Source of the DNA: Patella vulgata | Taxonomy: Eukaryota > Mollusca > Gastropoda > Patellidae | DNA: 64,000 bases | Direction: 5' to 3' | NCBI RefSeq assembly: GCF_932274485.2 | Contig: NC_065881.2 | Span: forward strand, 61,886,702 to 61,950,701 | Shown here: positions 1 to 11,880 of the stretch, piece after piece | How the letters are laid out: each line of letters opens with the position of its first letter | Numbering within the stretch: the first letter of the stretch is position 1 | The notes under the pieces: generated by a model | What the model saw: only the letters and a program-made list of their open reading frames with translations | What the model was told of the DNA's origin: nothing | Databases searched by the model: none | Translations under genes and position numbers: made by a program

Positions 1-743
1 GAAATAAGTTCAAGCTCATCAAATGCATCATGTGTTCTATCGCTGAAAGCTGAATCAAGCAGCCCATTACCAGATCTTTTTGAGGATTCAGATGCTCATG
101 TTTTTAAAAGCAAATTGAACAAGGTAACTTTTTGTAATTAGTAACACACATTGTATAATCTTGGTTGTAGATTCATTCCATTATGACATCTACTTAAATT
201 TAGTTAAATACAGGTACTTCACTATGTCACGCTTTTCATATAAAATATACACAATATAGTATTATGGGTATTATTTTGAGATATATTTTTATTTATTGTA
301 GCCTAATTATTCAGCAGTGAAGAAAGAAAAGTTATACTGTATATGCCAGAAGCCAGATGATGGAAGGTATGATTTATATCTTATATATTTCTCAATATAT
401 GTATTGTCAAAAATAACTAACTTATCATTGTTCAGATTTTAGAACAGTAGTTGTAAATACAAACAGGTGTAAATTATTCATCAAGTTAGTCATGAAAAAA
501 TGGTTGCACTGATATATTTATGAATGTTTATTTATTGTATAAAATGTCAAATTTATTATATTGAAAAAGGATTTTTCAAATCATTGATTATTAAAATTGT
601 CCTTGCCTTTATTGTTTTGTAGACTGTATGTGAATTGCATAGTTTGTAAAAAGTGGTTTCATCCTTCATGTCTGGAACAACCAAACAGCATTGCTGAAAT
701 TCCTTATTTTGCATGTAATACCTGTGTATATAATTCAAAGTAA
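1..743 (+). CDS. PHD-finger protein exons (partial gene, 5' end outside window)
   Basis: Three exons can be read: 1-123 (a Ser-rich, probably disordered stretch; phase-0 donor at 124), 302-366 and 623-743 (stop TAA 741-743). The last two encode a C4HC3 PHD finger: YCIC at its start, a VCKKWFHPSC core and a closing CNTC pair. PHD fingers usually read histone H3 tails, so a nuclear chromatin role is inferred from the family. All introns have GT/AG ends. Exon 1 ends in phase 0. It could therefore join either exon 302 or, skipping the PHD exons, exon 1658 of the Ulp1-like unit downstream. The two may thus be alternative 3' ends of one gene, or the PHD unit may end separately here. The specific gene is not recognised. 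Confidence 0.6.
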
Positions 744-751
744 TTTCTAAT

Positions 752-1440
752 ACCCCCACATTGACATTGCCCCTTTTCCATTGTCCACAATTTCTTGTGA
801 ACACTCTACAGACTACATTAATCGTCTGATTGTTTTGAAATTGATAAATGTTTACTATAGTGAGACGAATCCTATTGAATAATCAATATTTTCTGGTAAT
901 TCCTTCTGGAGTTATGGTCCTTGTTTCACTTTATTTCACTTTGTGAAAAGAAAAAGTCTATTGACTAATGGTCTTTGTTTGGCTATGTTGAACCCTGTGA
1001 ATGACAACAGTTATCATCTGATCTGTATGGGCATCATTTGAATAAGTGAAACGAAGAAGTCTATTGAATTTCCCCAATTTTCATCAATTCCATCTTTAGC
1101 CCTTGTTTTACTCGCTGAACATTGAATGCTCAAAGTGATCATCTGATCTGTATGGAATTTATATGCCTTGTTTGAATTAGTAAAACGGAAAAGGCCCTTG
1201 TTTAAGTTTGTAGCACCCTGTGAACCATCAAAGGAAGAGAAAAATTGTAATCTGATTTGTTATATTAAATTGTTTTGTAAATGCCTGTTACCTACAAGGG
1301 ATTATTTATGTGATACCCCTTTTGGCTGCTCTGACAGTTTAACTGCTGTGGGCGTATGTTTCATTGCCTGGCAGCCTATATTATTTAATGTATCCAATAA
1401 GTTAGTTTTAAAGTATATTATCGTCAAGCATATTCAGTAA
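752..1440 (+). repeat. Tandem-core repeat, type C (HINE/pearl-like)
   Basis: This stretch between the PHD and Ulp1 exons holds about three diverged units sharing a motif around AATCCTATTGAAT and TTATGGTCCTTGTTTCACT. It closes near 1345-1384 with the 3' module (TGTGGGCGTATG, then TTCATTGCCTGGCAGCC) that also ends the type A copies. The 90-aa open frame inside is repeat sequence, not a gene. Confidence 0.6.
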
Positions 1441-1657
1441 ATAAATACAAGCTAAAAATTATTACAGGTTAATTCAGAACAGAAAACTGTTTTGGTCTTG
1501 CTCATTTCTCTTGCCAGTACAGAAATTATATGATTCTAATTTAAAAACTGCTTAGACAGGTGAGAGGTTACATTTATAAACTACTAATAATTCATAACAC
1601 CCCAATTTACAATTTTTAATGCATTTTTACTTACAGAATGACACTTGCTAATTTCAG

Positions 1658-4600
1658 ATAATACAAAATGGTAATAAGCAAGAGCCATCAATGAAATACT
1701 ATGATCCAGCTGGTCATCCTCCTAGGAACCTAGATAAGCTAATGTAAGTGTGTTAAGTTTATTAAAAATCATATTCAATTGAAGGCTTGATCTTATTAAG
1801 CTCTTCACGTAATAGCCTGCCACTAATTTTGATTGGGTACAAGCCCAGCTTGAGAGCCTATAAGATTCCGCATTCATAGCGAATACCAAGTCTCGCGCTA
1901 TTCAGCTAAAATGTTTCCCTGTGATAATCGAGTTTCAAAGTTCAAGGTTAGTTCAGTGTCAAGGTTTTCATGGAGTTCAAAAATCAATTGAATATATCAA
2001 GATTTGTATAATTTGACTTGTATCAGGATAATGTCATATTTTTCATTTTACCAGTTATATGAGAGAAAAAATGATTTTTGTCCCCTACCTTTCGAAGAAT
2101 GCAGGGGACTATTAAAATGGGTTCATCTGTCTGTCTACCTTGACTAAGTTCGATGAGGAGAATTTCCTGTTTAGACTAAGGAGCAATAGGCAATTTGATT
2201 GGTCAAGACTTTGGAACATAACTCAACTTTTAATTGAGGTAGAATGTTTAAACTTGATGTAGACGTTCTTTAGGTAAAGGTCTTGAAGCAATTTCATTGG
2301 TCTATGTTTTGGGACAAGATGAAACTTAGTGTATAGATGTAGTTGATAATCAGTTTGATTGCTTGATAAATCTGCGATTAATTAATATGTGTCATCTATT
2401 TATTTTGTGATTTTGGCAGGGGACATCAGCCTCACTGTTGGCTTGTTATGTAAAGGATGGGAGTGAGGATATTAAATATTTTTATTATGTACACATGTAT
2501 TATTAAATATAATATTATGGTGCTTGAAAGGGTTATGTACATGTATATTGACATGTCCTTAAAATTGTTTTGTAATGAACTCAAAAAGCATAAAGTAAAT
2601 AATTAGTCAACATATACTGCAAGTTTAATTCCTTATGTATTGATTTTTTTTAAAATTCAGAGAATATCTATCTATTTGCTGCATAAAGCTGTCGGCTAGA
2701 ACTGTAACAATTGAAAAGGGACCATACCAGTTAGATGGAATGGCATGCGGGGTGATGGTGTGTCAGGTTAGTACTTTTAATAATTTAAAAAAATTTATTT
2801 CAATTTCAATGTTTGATAGCTTTTATGCGATTTTAAGGACACACCACATATCTGACAAATAGCAGAATAGTTTCAATACATGATGTTTTCATCAAGATGA
2901 TTAAATACAGATATGACAAATGTGTACACAGTTTAATGACTTGCTTCTTTTTTGTTTGTTTAGAGGTTGTTATATGAACTTTTTGAGGAAAAGTTTCCAA
3001 AGCAAACTGTGCATGACATCTTAAATTTTAGATACATAATAATTTGTACAATCTTGTTACAAGGTGAAACTGCCAAGTTTGAAGAAGAATCGGTAATATA
3101 TATATTTATTTTTATTGTTAAGTATGGATTTGTGTAAATGTTGTTAATTTTATAAAAACAGCTGTATTCTGAAATTGTAACATTGCAATATTTCTATCTT
3201 CCTTGCTCTCCTTCTCTTTGCTCTGCTCTGTATGTCCATCTGTCTTTCTGTCTCTCCCTTGTCTCGTTTGCTCTGCTTTGTATTGTCCCTCTCTTCCTTG
3301 CTTTCTCTTTCTTTTATTCTGCTCTGAACATCCTACTTTTTGCTGTCTGTATGTCCATTTAGTTGCCTGTCTTTATTCTTTTTTGAATTTGTATTGCAGG
3401 GAGTTTCAAAAGTTAAAAAAAGAAAAACAGCACCAATAGACTTGTAAGTCATGCTTTTTAATCGCCCACAATGAAATGTGGTTGTATATTGTCAATCTAT
3501 GGTGTTGAGGATGTGTTAAACAAGCATATATTTACACAACATGAATACCAGTGTGTTACCCAAACACTAACTTATACCTGAGACCCCCCAGTTTGTCTAT
3601 TTTCAATATCAATTTCCCGATTATATTATTTCTAATTACATAATATTTGTTAAATAAAAGTCATTTATTACAACACTGGTGTGAAACAGCAGACAGCAAA
3701 AGGGAATTCATTTAAAGCTTTTAGATTTAGTTTTAAAGCTTAAAATGATTTTGTTAAACCCATATATGGCCAAAAAATCAGACACAACCTTAACACAAGT
3801 GTAACCCAAGACTTGAATTGACCTAATATGTCAACTGGCGTGGTTTCGATTCCCTGGTTGTTGGTGAGAAGGGGTAGGGTGGCCTGTCTAAAATGGAGGG
3901 TCTTCTCCCAGTCATACGGTTTCCTCCCACTGCTAAAGAACCCTACATGCAAGCAAATTATTGAAATAAAATTGAATCGTTTGTTAGTCCCGAAATGACT
4001 TAGCTTTCGGCGAGTGGACATTAAACCACATTTCTCTCGCTCCATTGCTTTAGGATATATACCTGAGTTTGATTACTAAATGGTATAATTCAATATTATA
4101 CCTGTTTTATTTTTGTAGATCCAAACCATGTACCGAAACCGATGCTGAGAAAAGCGATTCTTCAAGTTATAATGTAAAATCTGTTCCAAGGTAAATATTT
4201 TATGGTGTTAGGTCAACCATTTAATACAGTATTAAGCAAAATGTTCAAATTGCAACCGCAAGAGAAGCAGCAGTTACAATCATTTATATTAGTAATAGTT
4301 CGCTCTGAGGTTTAATTCTTGTATATTTTCATATGGGCCACAAGACACAAGATTTACTCAAAGACAGTGGAATTCGGTTGTCTTTAGTGACGAATCTCGA
4401 TTCACTTTGAGATTTGGCGATGGCAGGGCCTGAGTGTACCGAAGACGAGGTGAACGTTACGAGCAAGTATGCGTCAGAGAAGCTGACCGATTTGGTGGTG
4501 GCAGCGTCATGGTTTGGGGTTCTTTTTGTGCATAGGGACATTCTCCTCTTGTTGTTGTCCAAGGGAACTTAAATGCTGTCCAGTACAGGGATCAAATTTT

Positions 4601-6758
4601 GCAACCTGTTCTTCTTCCGTTTATGCAGAGACATGGGCCTGGACTAACGTTTCAACAAGACAATGCTCGACCCCATACAGCAATTGCTACCCAGAATTTT
4701 TGAAGAAATGCCGGTGTCCAAGTCCTGGATTGGCCGTCGCTTAGCCCCGACCTTAATCCTATTGAATACATCTAGGACGAACTGGGTCGACGTGTTCGTC
4801 AGCAAGTGAATCCACCACTGACGTTGCAAGACCTTCAACATGCTCTTGCTGAGCAGTAGCGACGTCTTCCTCGGGTAGTGTTTACTAATGTTCTGAGATC
4901 CATGAGAAGACGTTGTGTGGCAGTACGAGACGCTAGAGGAGGCCACAACCGTTAATAAACACTTTATTCCGATTGTTCTCCAAGTCTGTGAATTTCATTT
5001 TGGGGGGTACTGTGACATCACGAACGTTATCAATGTGAAGGACTTTCAGCGAGACGTATCTTTGCTTTCTGCTGATGTCAAGGTCGTCTGTGCACAACAT
5101 AACACTAAAATAGTTGCCTTAAAACAAATATTTAAAATCTAGTCCCAAAAATCCCGGGTTTTTAATTTGGCTGAGTATATTAGCATATGTAGCATTCGAA
5201 AGAAAACAGCTTAAGACCAGGATTCCCCTTATCTCAGCAAATGCGCCATCAATTTGAGTATTTTTATGGTATGTGTATCTGTAAGGATACCTTAGACTAT
5301 ATTGAGAATGTGAATGAAATAATAAGCAATAAAAGCAATTTTCATAATGTTCAATGTTTAGTATAAAATGTATTTTAATTTTTAATTTTCATAACAATTT
5401 TTGGGGTATCTTTAGCGTAATTTTATTATATTGTTTCTCCTTTTTTATCCAGAAAGAAAACCTGATAACATTCATAAAAGAAATATGTTTGAATACTGAA
5501 TGGTACGTGTACTTATAAGTTATTTGCGAAACAACGGTTAAGTTGCATATTTCTTTCTTTAGCCTTGATATATGTATGGGACAGAGGGAACGCTGTTTTA
5601 TGCCTATATATCACAAAGATCTTGTGCATATTGGATTATGGCTACTGATTGTTTCAAAAATCGCGTTGTTAGCTTGTGGACCCTCTAGAAGTCACAATTT
5701 GAATTCAATTTAAAGAAAACATTTAAATATATCACCGTTACACATCAATCAAATTTCGTAAAACTAATGGACAAAATGGCCACTAAATGTTCGCACACAG
5801 TGTAAACGTATGTAATACCAAGGTTGTGGACACAATTTTTATCCCATTTTGATGAAAATTGAAATGTATGATTATAATCACAAGATCTTGGTTCCTTTGT
5901 GAATATCGGGCTGTAACTTCCTGGTTATGGCCTCTGATTGGACGAAAAATCAGGTTTTTAACTTGTGGTATCAATTTTTATCCGATTTTAAAAAGCTTTT
6001 ATATGTATCACAGTTACACCCGAATGACGGTTGAGATGTTGAAAACCGTACCGAAACTGCCTGACAAAATGGTCGATCCTTGTACGCCTAGTATAAAAGT
6101 ATGTAATACTAAGGTTATGGACTCTATAGATTTTGAAGAAACTTAAAATATATCTTTATATCCCAAATATATCAGTCCATTTCGATATTCGCACATTTCA
6201 GACCATAACTTCTTGGATTATGACCCCTTGTTGTTAGCTTGTTCTCAATCCATCTCTTGCAAAATGTGGGTGTATCTTGCCTTGCAACTGTTGGTGTATT
6301 ATTATTATTTATAACTTGTACTGATTTAAATTCTGGTAATCCAAATTATGCAAATTATATATTTATAGATTTTGGTTATGCTCATTACTTCAACCCTTCT
6401 TTGTAAAACCAGTTCTAATATGAAATATATGCATTTGTAGAAACAGACCTGAACTGAAAAGAATTCATGCTTTATTGTTTGGAAAGCAAACCAGAAAAAA
6501 AATTGGGTTTGGACAGAAAGTACTCCATCAGAAGGTAAAACCATTTAGATTTTTGTTACCTATTAGCTTCATGAATTAGGCACTGATTAATAAAAAGACA
6601 AATAACAAAAGGAGGTTGTATTATTATTAAACTTTAGAAAGTCAAAGTTCATATTATTATAATAAAATAAATGGTTTCAGTACGTGGTTAATGTGATAAA
6701 CTTATGTATTATTCACCTTTCAGAATTACACTACCAGACTACCAAATTTACTGCTTAA
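1658..6758 (+). CDS. Ulp1/SENP-like (C48) cysteine-peptidase C-terminal half
   Basis: The phase-consistent exons are 1658-1743, 2661-2766, 2964-3092, 3400-3443, 4119-4190, 6441-6535 and 6724-6758, with stop TAA at 6756. The first encodes MKYYDPAGH, which matches the Ulp1 strand carrying the catalytic Asp (usually YYDS). The second ends YQLDGMACGVMVCQ, which matches the Gln plus catalytic Cys motif (Q..D...CG). Next come a helical tail, a Lys/Arg-rich KVKKRK stretch and a C-terminus containing NWVWTESTPSEE. The catalytic His (usually HW) belongs one strand upstream and was not found between 743 and 1658, so it must lie in an upstream or unrecognised exon, or be lost. Family members remove SUMO/NEDD8-type modifiers; similar domains also occur in transposon proteins, so a domesticated element is possible. 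Exon 4119-4190 could instead join a short terminal exon at 5453-5465 (RKKT then stop). Confidence 0.6.
2080..2447 (+). repeat. Hairpin-started repeat, type G, copy 1
   Basis: It starts with an imperfect hairpin (left arm GTCCCCTACC, right arm GCAGGGGAC). A core with AATTTGATTGGTCAAGACTTTGG follows. It ends with GGCAGGGGACATCAGCC and then GTTGGCTTGTT, so the terminal sequence repeats the right hairpin arm. It lies in an intron of the Ulp1-like gene. Confidence 0.65.
3740..4046 (-). repeat. SINE-like dispersed repeat
   Basis: It shares a region around TTATTGAAATAAA, AATCCCGAAATGA-type sequence and GGTTTTCTCC with the segment at 47000-47235, and GTGGTTTCGATTCC resembles a box-B core. It is probably an old tRNA-related SINE in an intron. 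The 101-aa antisense frame is a by-product. Confidence 0.4.
4336..5177 (+). mobile_element. Tc1/mariner-like element, 5'-truncated copy
   Basis: From GGGCCACAAGACAC onward this copy is nearly colinear with the full element at 37121-38625. It keeps the 3' terminal inverted repeat (TTTTTAATTTGGCTGAGTA, ending 5177) and is followed by TA. It has lost the 5' repeat and the N-terminal part of the transposase. The frame is broken: it contains an insertion within the GERY region and several stops. It lies within the large penultimate intron of the Ulp1-like gene. Confidence 0.85.
5560..6296 (+). repeat. Tandem-core repeat, type B, copy 1
   Basis: Units contain GCTTGTGGACCCTCTAGAAG, CACAATTTTTATCC and a block like ATAATGATGGTTGA. 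It ends with CTCAATCCATCTCTTGC, then AAATGTGGGTGTATCTTGCC, which is the type B 3' module. It is intronic. Confidence 0.6.
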
Positions 6759-7055
6759 AGAACTTGTGAAGACCAAAAAAAGAAAATCAAAAATCTTCGC
6801 AAGACAAATTCCTTTTTTCAATTTTAAAATCAGCCCCTACTTGGAACAATACTTTGCCGACTTTGGGAAACATTCAATATACACATTTATTTTTGATATT
6901 ATATGTAAAGAGGCTGTAATATTCATTTTAAAATTCAAGCAAAACCTAAGCTACATGGAAGCCAATAATGTATGCATTTCAACGGAAAAATCAAGTAAAA
7001 ATTAAGTGGTGGAACATTTAAATAGATGAAAATGGTTCTAAAAGCACAATATTGT
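6759..7055 (+). other. Probable 3' untranslated / intergenic sequence
   Basis: This AT-rich sequence follows the presumed stop codon at 6756. There is no clear AATAAA signal within 300 bases, and the open frame from 6766 has no recognisable features. Confidence 0.3.
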
Positions 7056-7715
7056 AATATGAATGTGGTTGTATATTGCCATCGCCCCTGACAGTCTATC
7101 CATCCGGTTTCCACAAAGTTAATATGAGATAAAGAAACTTATTGATTTTCAACAATTTTCGATTATTTCTGCCAGAGTTATGGCCCTTGATGATTTTGAA
7201 AATTCCTAAATCCGATTGACTTTAAATTTACACACATTAAAAAAGGTCATGAGATTAAGCAGCCTATTGATTTTCAATGATATCTGATAATTACTGCCAG
7301 AGTTATGGCCCTTGATCACTTTGAAAACTCTTTGTGGATACTCTAGAGGCTGAGTTATTATCCAATTATTACAGTTATTACTATGAGACAAAAAAGGCTA
7401 TTGATTTTCAACAATTTATGATAATTACTGAAAAATCTTGTTACAGCTCTAGAGGCTAAAGATAATATATGATTGTTTCCAGTGTCATAGTAATCGTTTG
7501 TGTAGGCCAGAACTATTAGAAGCTAAACAAATTCTAATAAATGATTTCTAATAATTAGTTAATGAGTTGTTATTCAGAATAAGATTTTAATGTCTTGTAA
7601 AAATTTTAATTACTTGCAAAAAAAAACATGTGACAATGCTTGTTGACTGCTGGACGACGAAGCTGCTGCATGCTTATGTTTCATTGCCTGGCAGCCTATC
7701 TTTGAAAAAATATTG
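7055..7715 (+). repeat. Tandem-core repeat, type A, degraded copy
   Basis: It begins with a decayed form of the GAATGTGGTTGTATATTG start module. It carries two to three core units with TACTATGAGACAAAAAAGGC or AGAGTTATGGCCCTTGAT, and ends with TTCATTGCCTGGCAGCCTAT. It is older than the arrays at 47.9, 56 and 59.8 kb, judged by its mismatches. Confidence 0.6.
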
Positions 7716-7789
7716 TAATTTGTAACCAATTATGTTTAGTTAAATATGCGAACAGCTCAAAATGAATGCACATTGTTTTTGACTGTTTA

Positions 7790-8650
7790 GTGCATCCTAC
7801 ACGTTTTTTAAAATTATTATTTTGTTGTTTGTGAATTACTTCCACATTGTGTTATAGGATATGTTTTTGTGTGTACCATTACAAAATTGTACCCCAAGCC
7901 ATAGGGTACATGACTCACGTACACTACTGATTATAAAATATTAATTGTGTCTTCAATATTGGATATTAGGATCCTATATTTTCCGGCAAGAATGAAATTG
8001 GTCAATATTGAATTCCAATTCATGTTTTTAATTTAAATATATGTAAGAAAATGTCTGCTATAAAGTTTTTTTAATTAAATTTTAATAAAAACCCTCTGTA
8101 ATAATGTTTTGTATAACTTAAGTGGTGGTGGGTAAAAGATTATGTTGTCCAGTGAATAATAAGTTGACTCAAAATTTTATATGTAACATTTGTATCTTAA
8201 GATTTGTTATATTTTCATTTTCATAAATTATAATTCTATATTAATTCCTATACTATATTTGAACTATGTAATGTTTGTATCTTTAAGATTTGTTATATTT
8301 TTATTTTCATGAAGTATAATTCCTATACTATATTTTAACTGTGTACTTCACATAGATAAATTTCATACTGTAAATTTATTTCAGTAATTTCTATAGCTCG
8401 GGACAAAGTGAAAATAATGTCCTTGTGTTTTTGGAACATGTTTTTTTAAATTTAAATTATTATTTTGTTATTTGTGAATGAGTCTTTACTAATTACTTGT
8501 ACCTGGTGTTGTAGGATATGTTTTTATTTGTTCATTACAAAATGAAACCATTGGATAAATATTGGATAGTAGGATCATATCTTTTTACATCAATATTGCT
8601 TGAAATTGATCAATATTGAATTTAAGTTGTGTTTTTAATTTCGAAATACA
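7790..8650 (+). repeat. AT-rich tandem segmental duplication
   Basis: Segment 7790-8060 (TTATTATTTTGTTGTTTGTG, GTGTTATAGGATATG, TCAATATTGAATT) recurs in diverged form at 8440-8650. Between them a block of about 90 bp (TTTGTATCTTAAGATTTGTT) is itself duplicated at about 8190 and 8275. No coding signal is visible. Confidence 0.5.
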
Positions 8651-8779
8651 GATTTACAATATCATTGTAAAATTGTAATGTTTGTGGTTATTTTGTTTAC
8701 AAATGTGCTAATTTTAGTACATTGTTTGTCGTATTTAAATTTTGTATAATTGTTGGGGTTTTGTACTATATAATTTTAA

Positions 8780-9120
8780 TTTAAATTCCCAATAATAAGT
8801 GCCAGAGTAATGGCCCTTAATATCTTCTAGAGGCTATAGTTAATGTCTTCTAGAGGCCAAAGTTAATATCCGATTGACCTTAAATTTATATGCACTGTTT
8901 AAGGTCATGAGATGAAGAAGCCTATTTGCGATAATTACTACAGAATGTAGTGGACGCTCTAAAGGCTAAAAGTCCATTTCATTCATTCATTCACTAATAT
9001 AAATTGTCATGAGACAATCAATCGAAACAAATTCAAATGTTTTCTGATAATTACTTCATTGGTTATTACTCGTAATCAGATTTTCATGTGTTGTAAATTT
9101 CGTTGCCTGGAACCTATCGT
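8780..9120 (+). repeat. Tandem-core repeat, type A fragment
   Basis: Two partial core units (AGAGTAATGGCCCTTAAT, TCTTCTAGAGGC, GGTCATGAGATGAAG) and a decayed end module (GTTGCCTGGAACCTATC). Intergenic. Confidence 0.55.
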
Positions 9121-9364
9121 TAAGTATTATAGTTAGAACTGCCAGTTCTTTATCTTATCTTCCATAATGTATCTTTAAGTTTTATGCTGTACTTAATAAA
9201 TTAATTATATTATACACTTGTCTTTTTTTAAAAGGTGAATTGGCCATTGGGTAATATCATAAGCACTGTTATTATATGGTTCCCATGGTTGTTTATCCAT
9301 GTGTTCAGGAAATGCAGATGACTAATTAATGTGCAGAGTTTAATGGGGGGGGGGGGGGGGGGAA

Positions 9365-10072
9365 AGAAATGAAATGGGGTTTATTGTCCTACTATTGTTC
9401 TGCTCCAATTGGGCAAATGAAGACGGGAATACGACACAGTGTGCTATGAGGGAATTTTTGCTCAGGCAGTGGCACTATGGCCTAGTCAATCTGCCAAGGG
9501 ATCTTTAGGGGATCACGTGGCTAAGTGGGTAAGACGCTAGCTCGCTAGCCTGGAGGTCGGGTGTTCGATCCCTGCATTGGCCGAGAAAGTTCATCCAGAT
9601 TTTCCGGCGTGGTTCTCCCTTGTCAGTGATGCAGGACGGAGGGGCTGACAAGGAAAGCTGTCTAGTCGTTCGGATGGGACGAAAAACCGAGGTCCCGTGT
9701 ACACATTGGCGTGCACGTAAAAGATCCCTTGGCAGTTGGAATTCGATATAAGAGTAGGCCGTAGTGCCGCTGCCCGGGCAAAATTTCCCTCATAGCACAC
9801 TGTATGGCGTATGCCCGTCTTCATTAGCCCAGGTTAGGAGCAGAACAGTAGGACGTTAAACCCCATTTCATTTCATTTCATTTCCAAGGGATCTTTAACG
9901 TGCACGCGGATTTGTACATGGTACCTCAGCTTTTTATCCATGCTGTACTGGTCACACCCTCCACTGACAAGGGGAAACCACATTGGAAAATACTGAAGAC
10001 CTATGCAGGGATCAAACACATGACGACCAGGCTAGCTAGCCAGCATCTTACACACTTAGCCAGGGAATAAGA
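9365..10072 (-). repeat. SINE-E in reverse orientation, split by a younger SINE
   Basis: The reversed SINE parts are 9365-9509 (GAAATGGGGTTTATTGTCC, GAAGACGGGAATACG) and about 9886-10072. The interruption is the SINE at 9510-9885. The sequence CAAGGGATCTTTA occurs on both sides of the interruption and is its target duplication. A run of 17 G residues ends near 9362, just before the element. Confidence 0.7.
9510..9885 (+). mobile_element. tRNA-derived SINE (SINE-E), full-length
   Basis: The head resembles a tRNA gene promoter: box A-like TGGCTAAGTGGGTAAGACGC at about 9520-9539 and box B-like GTGTTCGATCC at 9561-9571. A unique body follows, and the tail is repeated CATTT near 9865-9885. Copies of a CCAAGGGATCTTTA-like sequence flank it as a target-site duplication. 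Pol III promotion is expected from the family. The small antisense frames here and in its relatives (starting MKTGIRHT) are not genes. Confidence 0.8.
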
Positions 10073-10394
10073 AAAACAAAAAGCTATGATGTTGCTATGT
10101 AGATGCAGAGACTTGAGATTTTAATACATGCTTTTCCTTAATAATAGGTTAGGAGGAGAGGAGGGGGGAAAACATATCATAATTTTAAATACTGACCAGG
10201 GGTGTGTGACAATTTTGGTACAGAGTAACATTTTGGCTTCGGCCTCCCAAAGAATAGTGTCCCTACACATGCCCGTAGTTACATTGTTGGATGGGTATTT
10301 GATAAGATATTTGCTTGAGTATTGGATAATACAGTTTCTTGCGGTCTTGACCAAATGATAAAACCAGTCATACAAATAAATCGAAATAATCAAT

Positions 10395-11560
10395 TTGAAA
10401 AAAAACAGTAGGATATTACCAGTCGCTAAATATTAAGCGACTGAAGGTGGAGGTGGGGTGTGGTGTTGCTCAAGCCCCTCCCTTTCCAAAAAGTTTGTTT
10501 GTTGGCCAGAAATAGGTATTTAGGCGATACTTTAGTAGATACTTATGTTTTTGGGCCCAGCTCATTTGTGAATGGTGGGTGTGTGTGTGGGGGAGATGTT
10601 TTCTTGTGGTCGCGTCAATACAATGAAACCTGTTGAATCATCCAGTGGAAAAAAACAGTTGAAAATATCAGTCATATTTATCAGTCGAATATATCAGTCA
10701 GTTGGTCAATATTAAGAAGCAATGGCAGTCGGTCAATATTAAGGTGCAATGGCAGTGAACTAAGATAAAAGAGTAGCCCAGTCAAGCTAGTCATAGCCCC
10801 CCCCCTCCCAATTACTAGTTTCAATTTCAATTTTTCAGGCAAAACTAGACTGCTAATTAGGTACTTTGGTGATAAAAATGTACAGAGTAACATTTTCGGC
10901 CCCTACCCCCTATAAAATAGAATCCAACATATGCCCGCCCGTACTTAATAGGGGATGGGGTGTGCGCGCAAGGTTGTGGTGGTGGTGGGTGTTATTTGAT
11001 GTGGCCTCGTCAAGACTATAATACCAACCAAATATTTCAGTCGATTAAGTCAGTCGTATTTATCAGTCGAATATGAATATATCAGTCATATATATATATA
11101 TATAACATCATATCCATTCACACAATATTAAGCTGAGTGGCAGTGAACTATAAGATAATACAGATTAGCCCAAAATAAGGCATTAAGGCAATACTTAAGT
11201 AGTCAGTAGATAGCTAGTACCGGTAATAGGCCTACATCCCCCACCCTGCCAGATCCGTCTGAATTGAGTTTAGCGCTCATAGTCAGGGGGTGGGGTGGGG
11301 AATAAAACCGGTCAAATCTCAGTCGAATAAATCAGTCTGTAAAATGAGCTGAATACCTCATTCGATAAAACCAGTCAAATAATCCAATCGATAAAATATT
11401 AGTCAAGAAAACTAGTCAAGGAATTTAGTCAAGGAATTCAGCCGAAAAAACAAACAGCCAGATAGGCCTATAATTCAGTCGAATAATCCAGTCGCTTAAT
11501 AATATTATATTATGACGAGGAAAAACGTCAAGCTTGACTTTATTAAGCAGTGGTGGCAGT
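10395..11560 (-). repeat. Composite satellite, inverted left arm
   Basis: It contains scattered CAGTCGAATA / CAGTCAAATAA words, the reverse complement of the 13-bp minisatellite in the right arm, plus GCAATGGCAGT blocks and C/G-rich tracts. It is more diverged than the right arm. No gene is visible. Confidence 0.6.
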
Positions 11561-11880
11561 AACTAAGATTACAGCATGTAGCCTACTCCTCTATAAATAC
11601 CTCCACATCGTTGTCTTTATTCCGAAGCGACTAGATACTATGGTGTCATCAGTTGTATGCATCGGACACAGACTAAAAACAAGTTGTTTATAGTACACTA
11701 CGGCCATTGTTTTCAGTCGATAACCTCAGTCGTTGACCCTTAACCCTAGATGACGACCTTACTCGCAAAGAGAGGTCAACAGCTTGTTTAGGGGATTGCT
11801 ATTGAAGGAAAATCTCAATAAAGTTTTGATTTCAACTGTCAGATTTGAACATAGCCCGCTGCCACCGCTGCTTAAATAAT
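11548..11880. other. Centre of the inverted satellite
   Basis: The spacer between the two satellite arms starts with TTAAGCAGTGGTGGCAGTAA and ends with GCTGCCACCGCTGCTTAA. These are near reverse complements about 300 bp apart. The sequence between is single copy within the window and has no convincing open frame. Confidence 0.45.

Noticed and set aside
743-1657. Hidden exon carrying the Ulp1 catalytic His
   Set aside because: No HW-coding, splice-bounded stretch was found. The region is mostly type C repeat.
3203-3439. 78-codon frame with Leu/Cys-rich, signal-like composition
   Set aside because: It is a pyrimidine-rich intron tract (CTCTTCCTTGCTTTC) leading to the acceptor at 3399.
5453-5465. 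Preferred terminal exon of the Ulp1-like gene
   Set aside because: It is in phase but gives only three codons before the stop. The exons at 6441 and 6724 give a longer protein-like C-terminus. Kept as an alternative only.
9519-9571. True tRNA gene
   Set aside because: Box A- and box B-like words are present, but no cloverleaf closes. The sequence is the head of a dispersed SINE.
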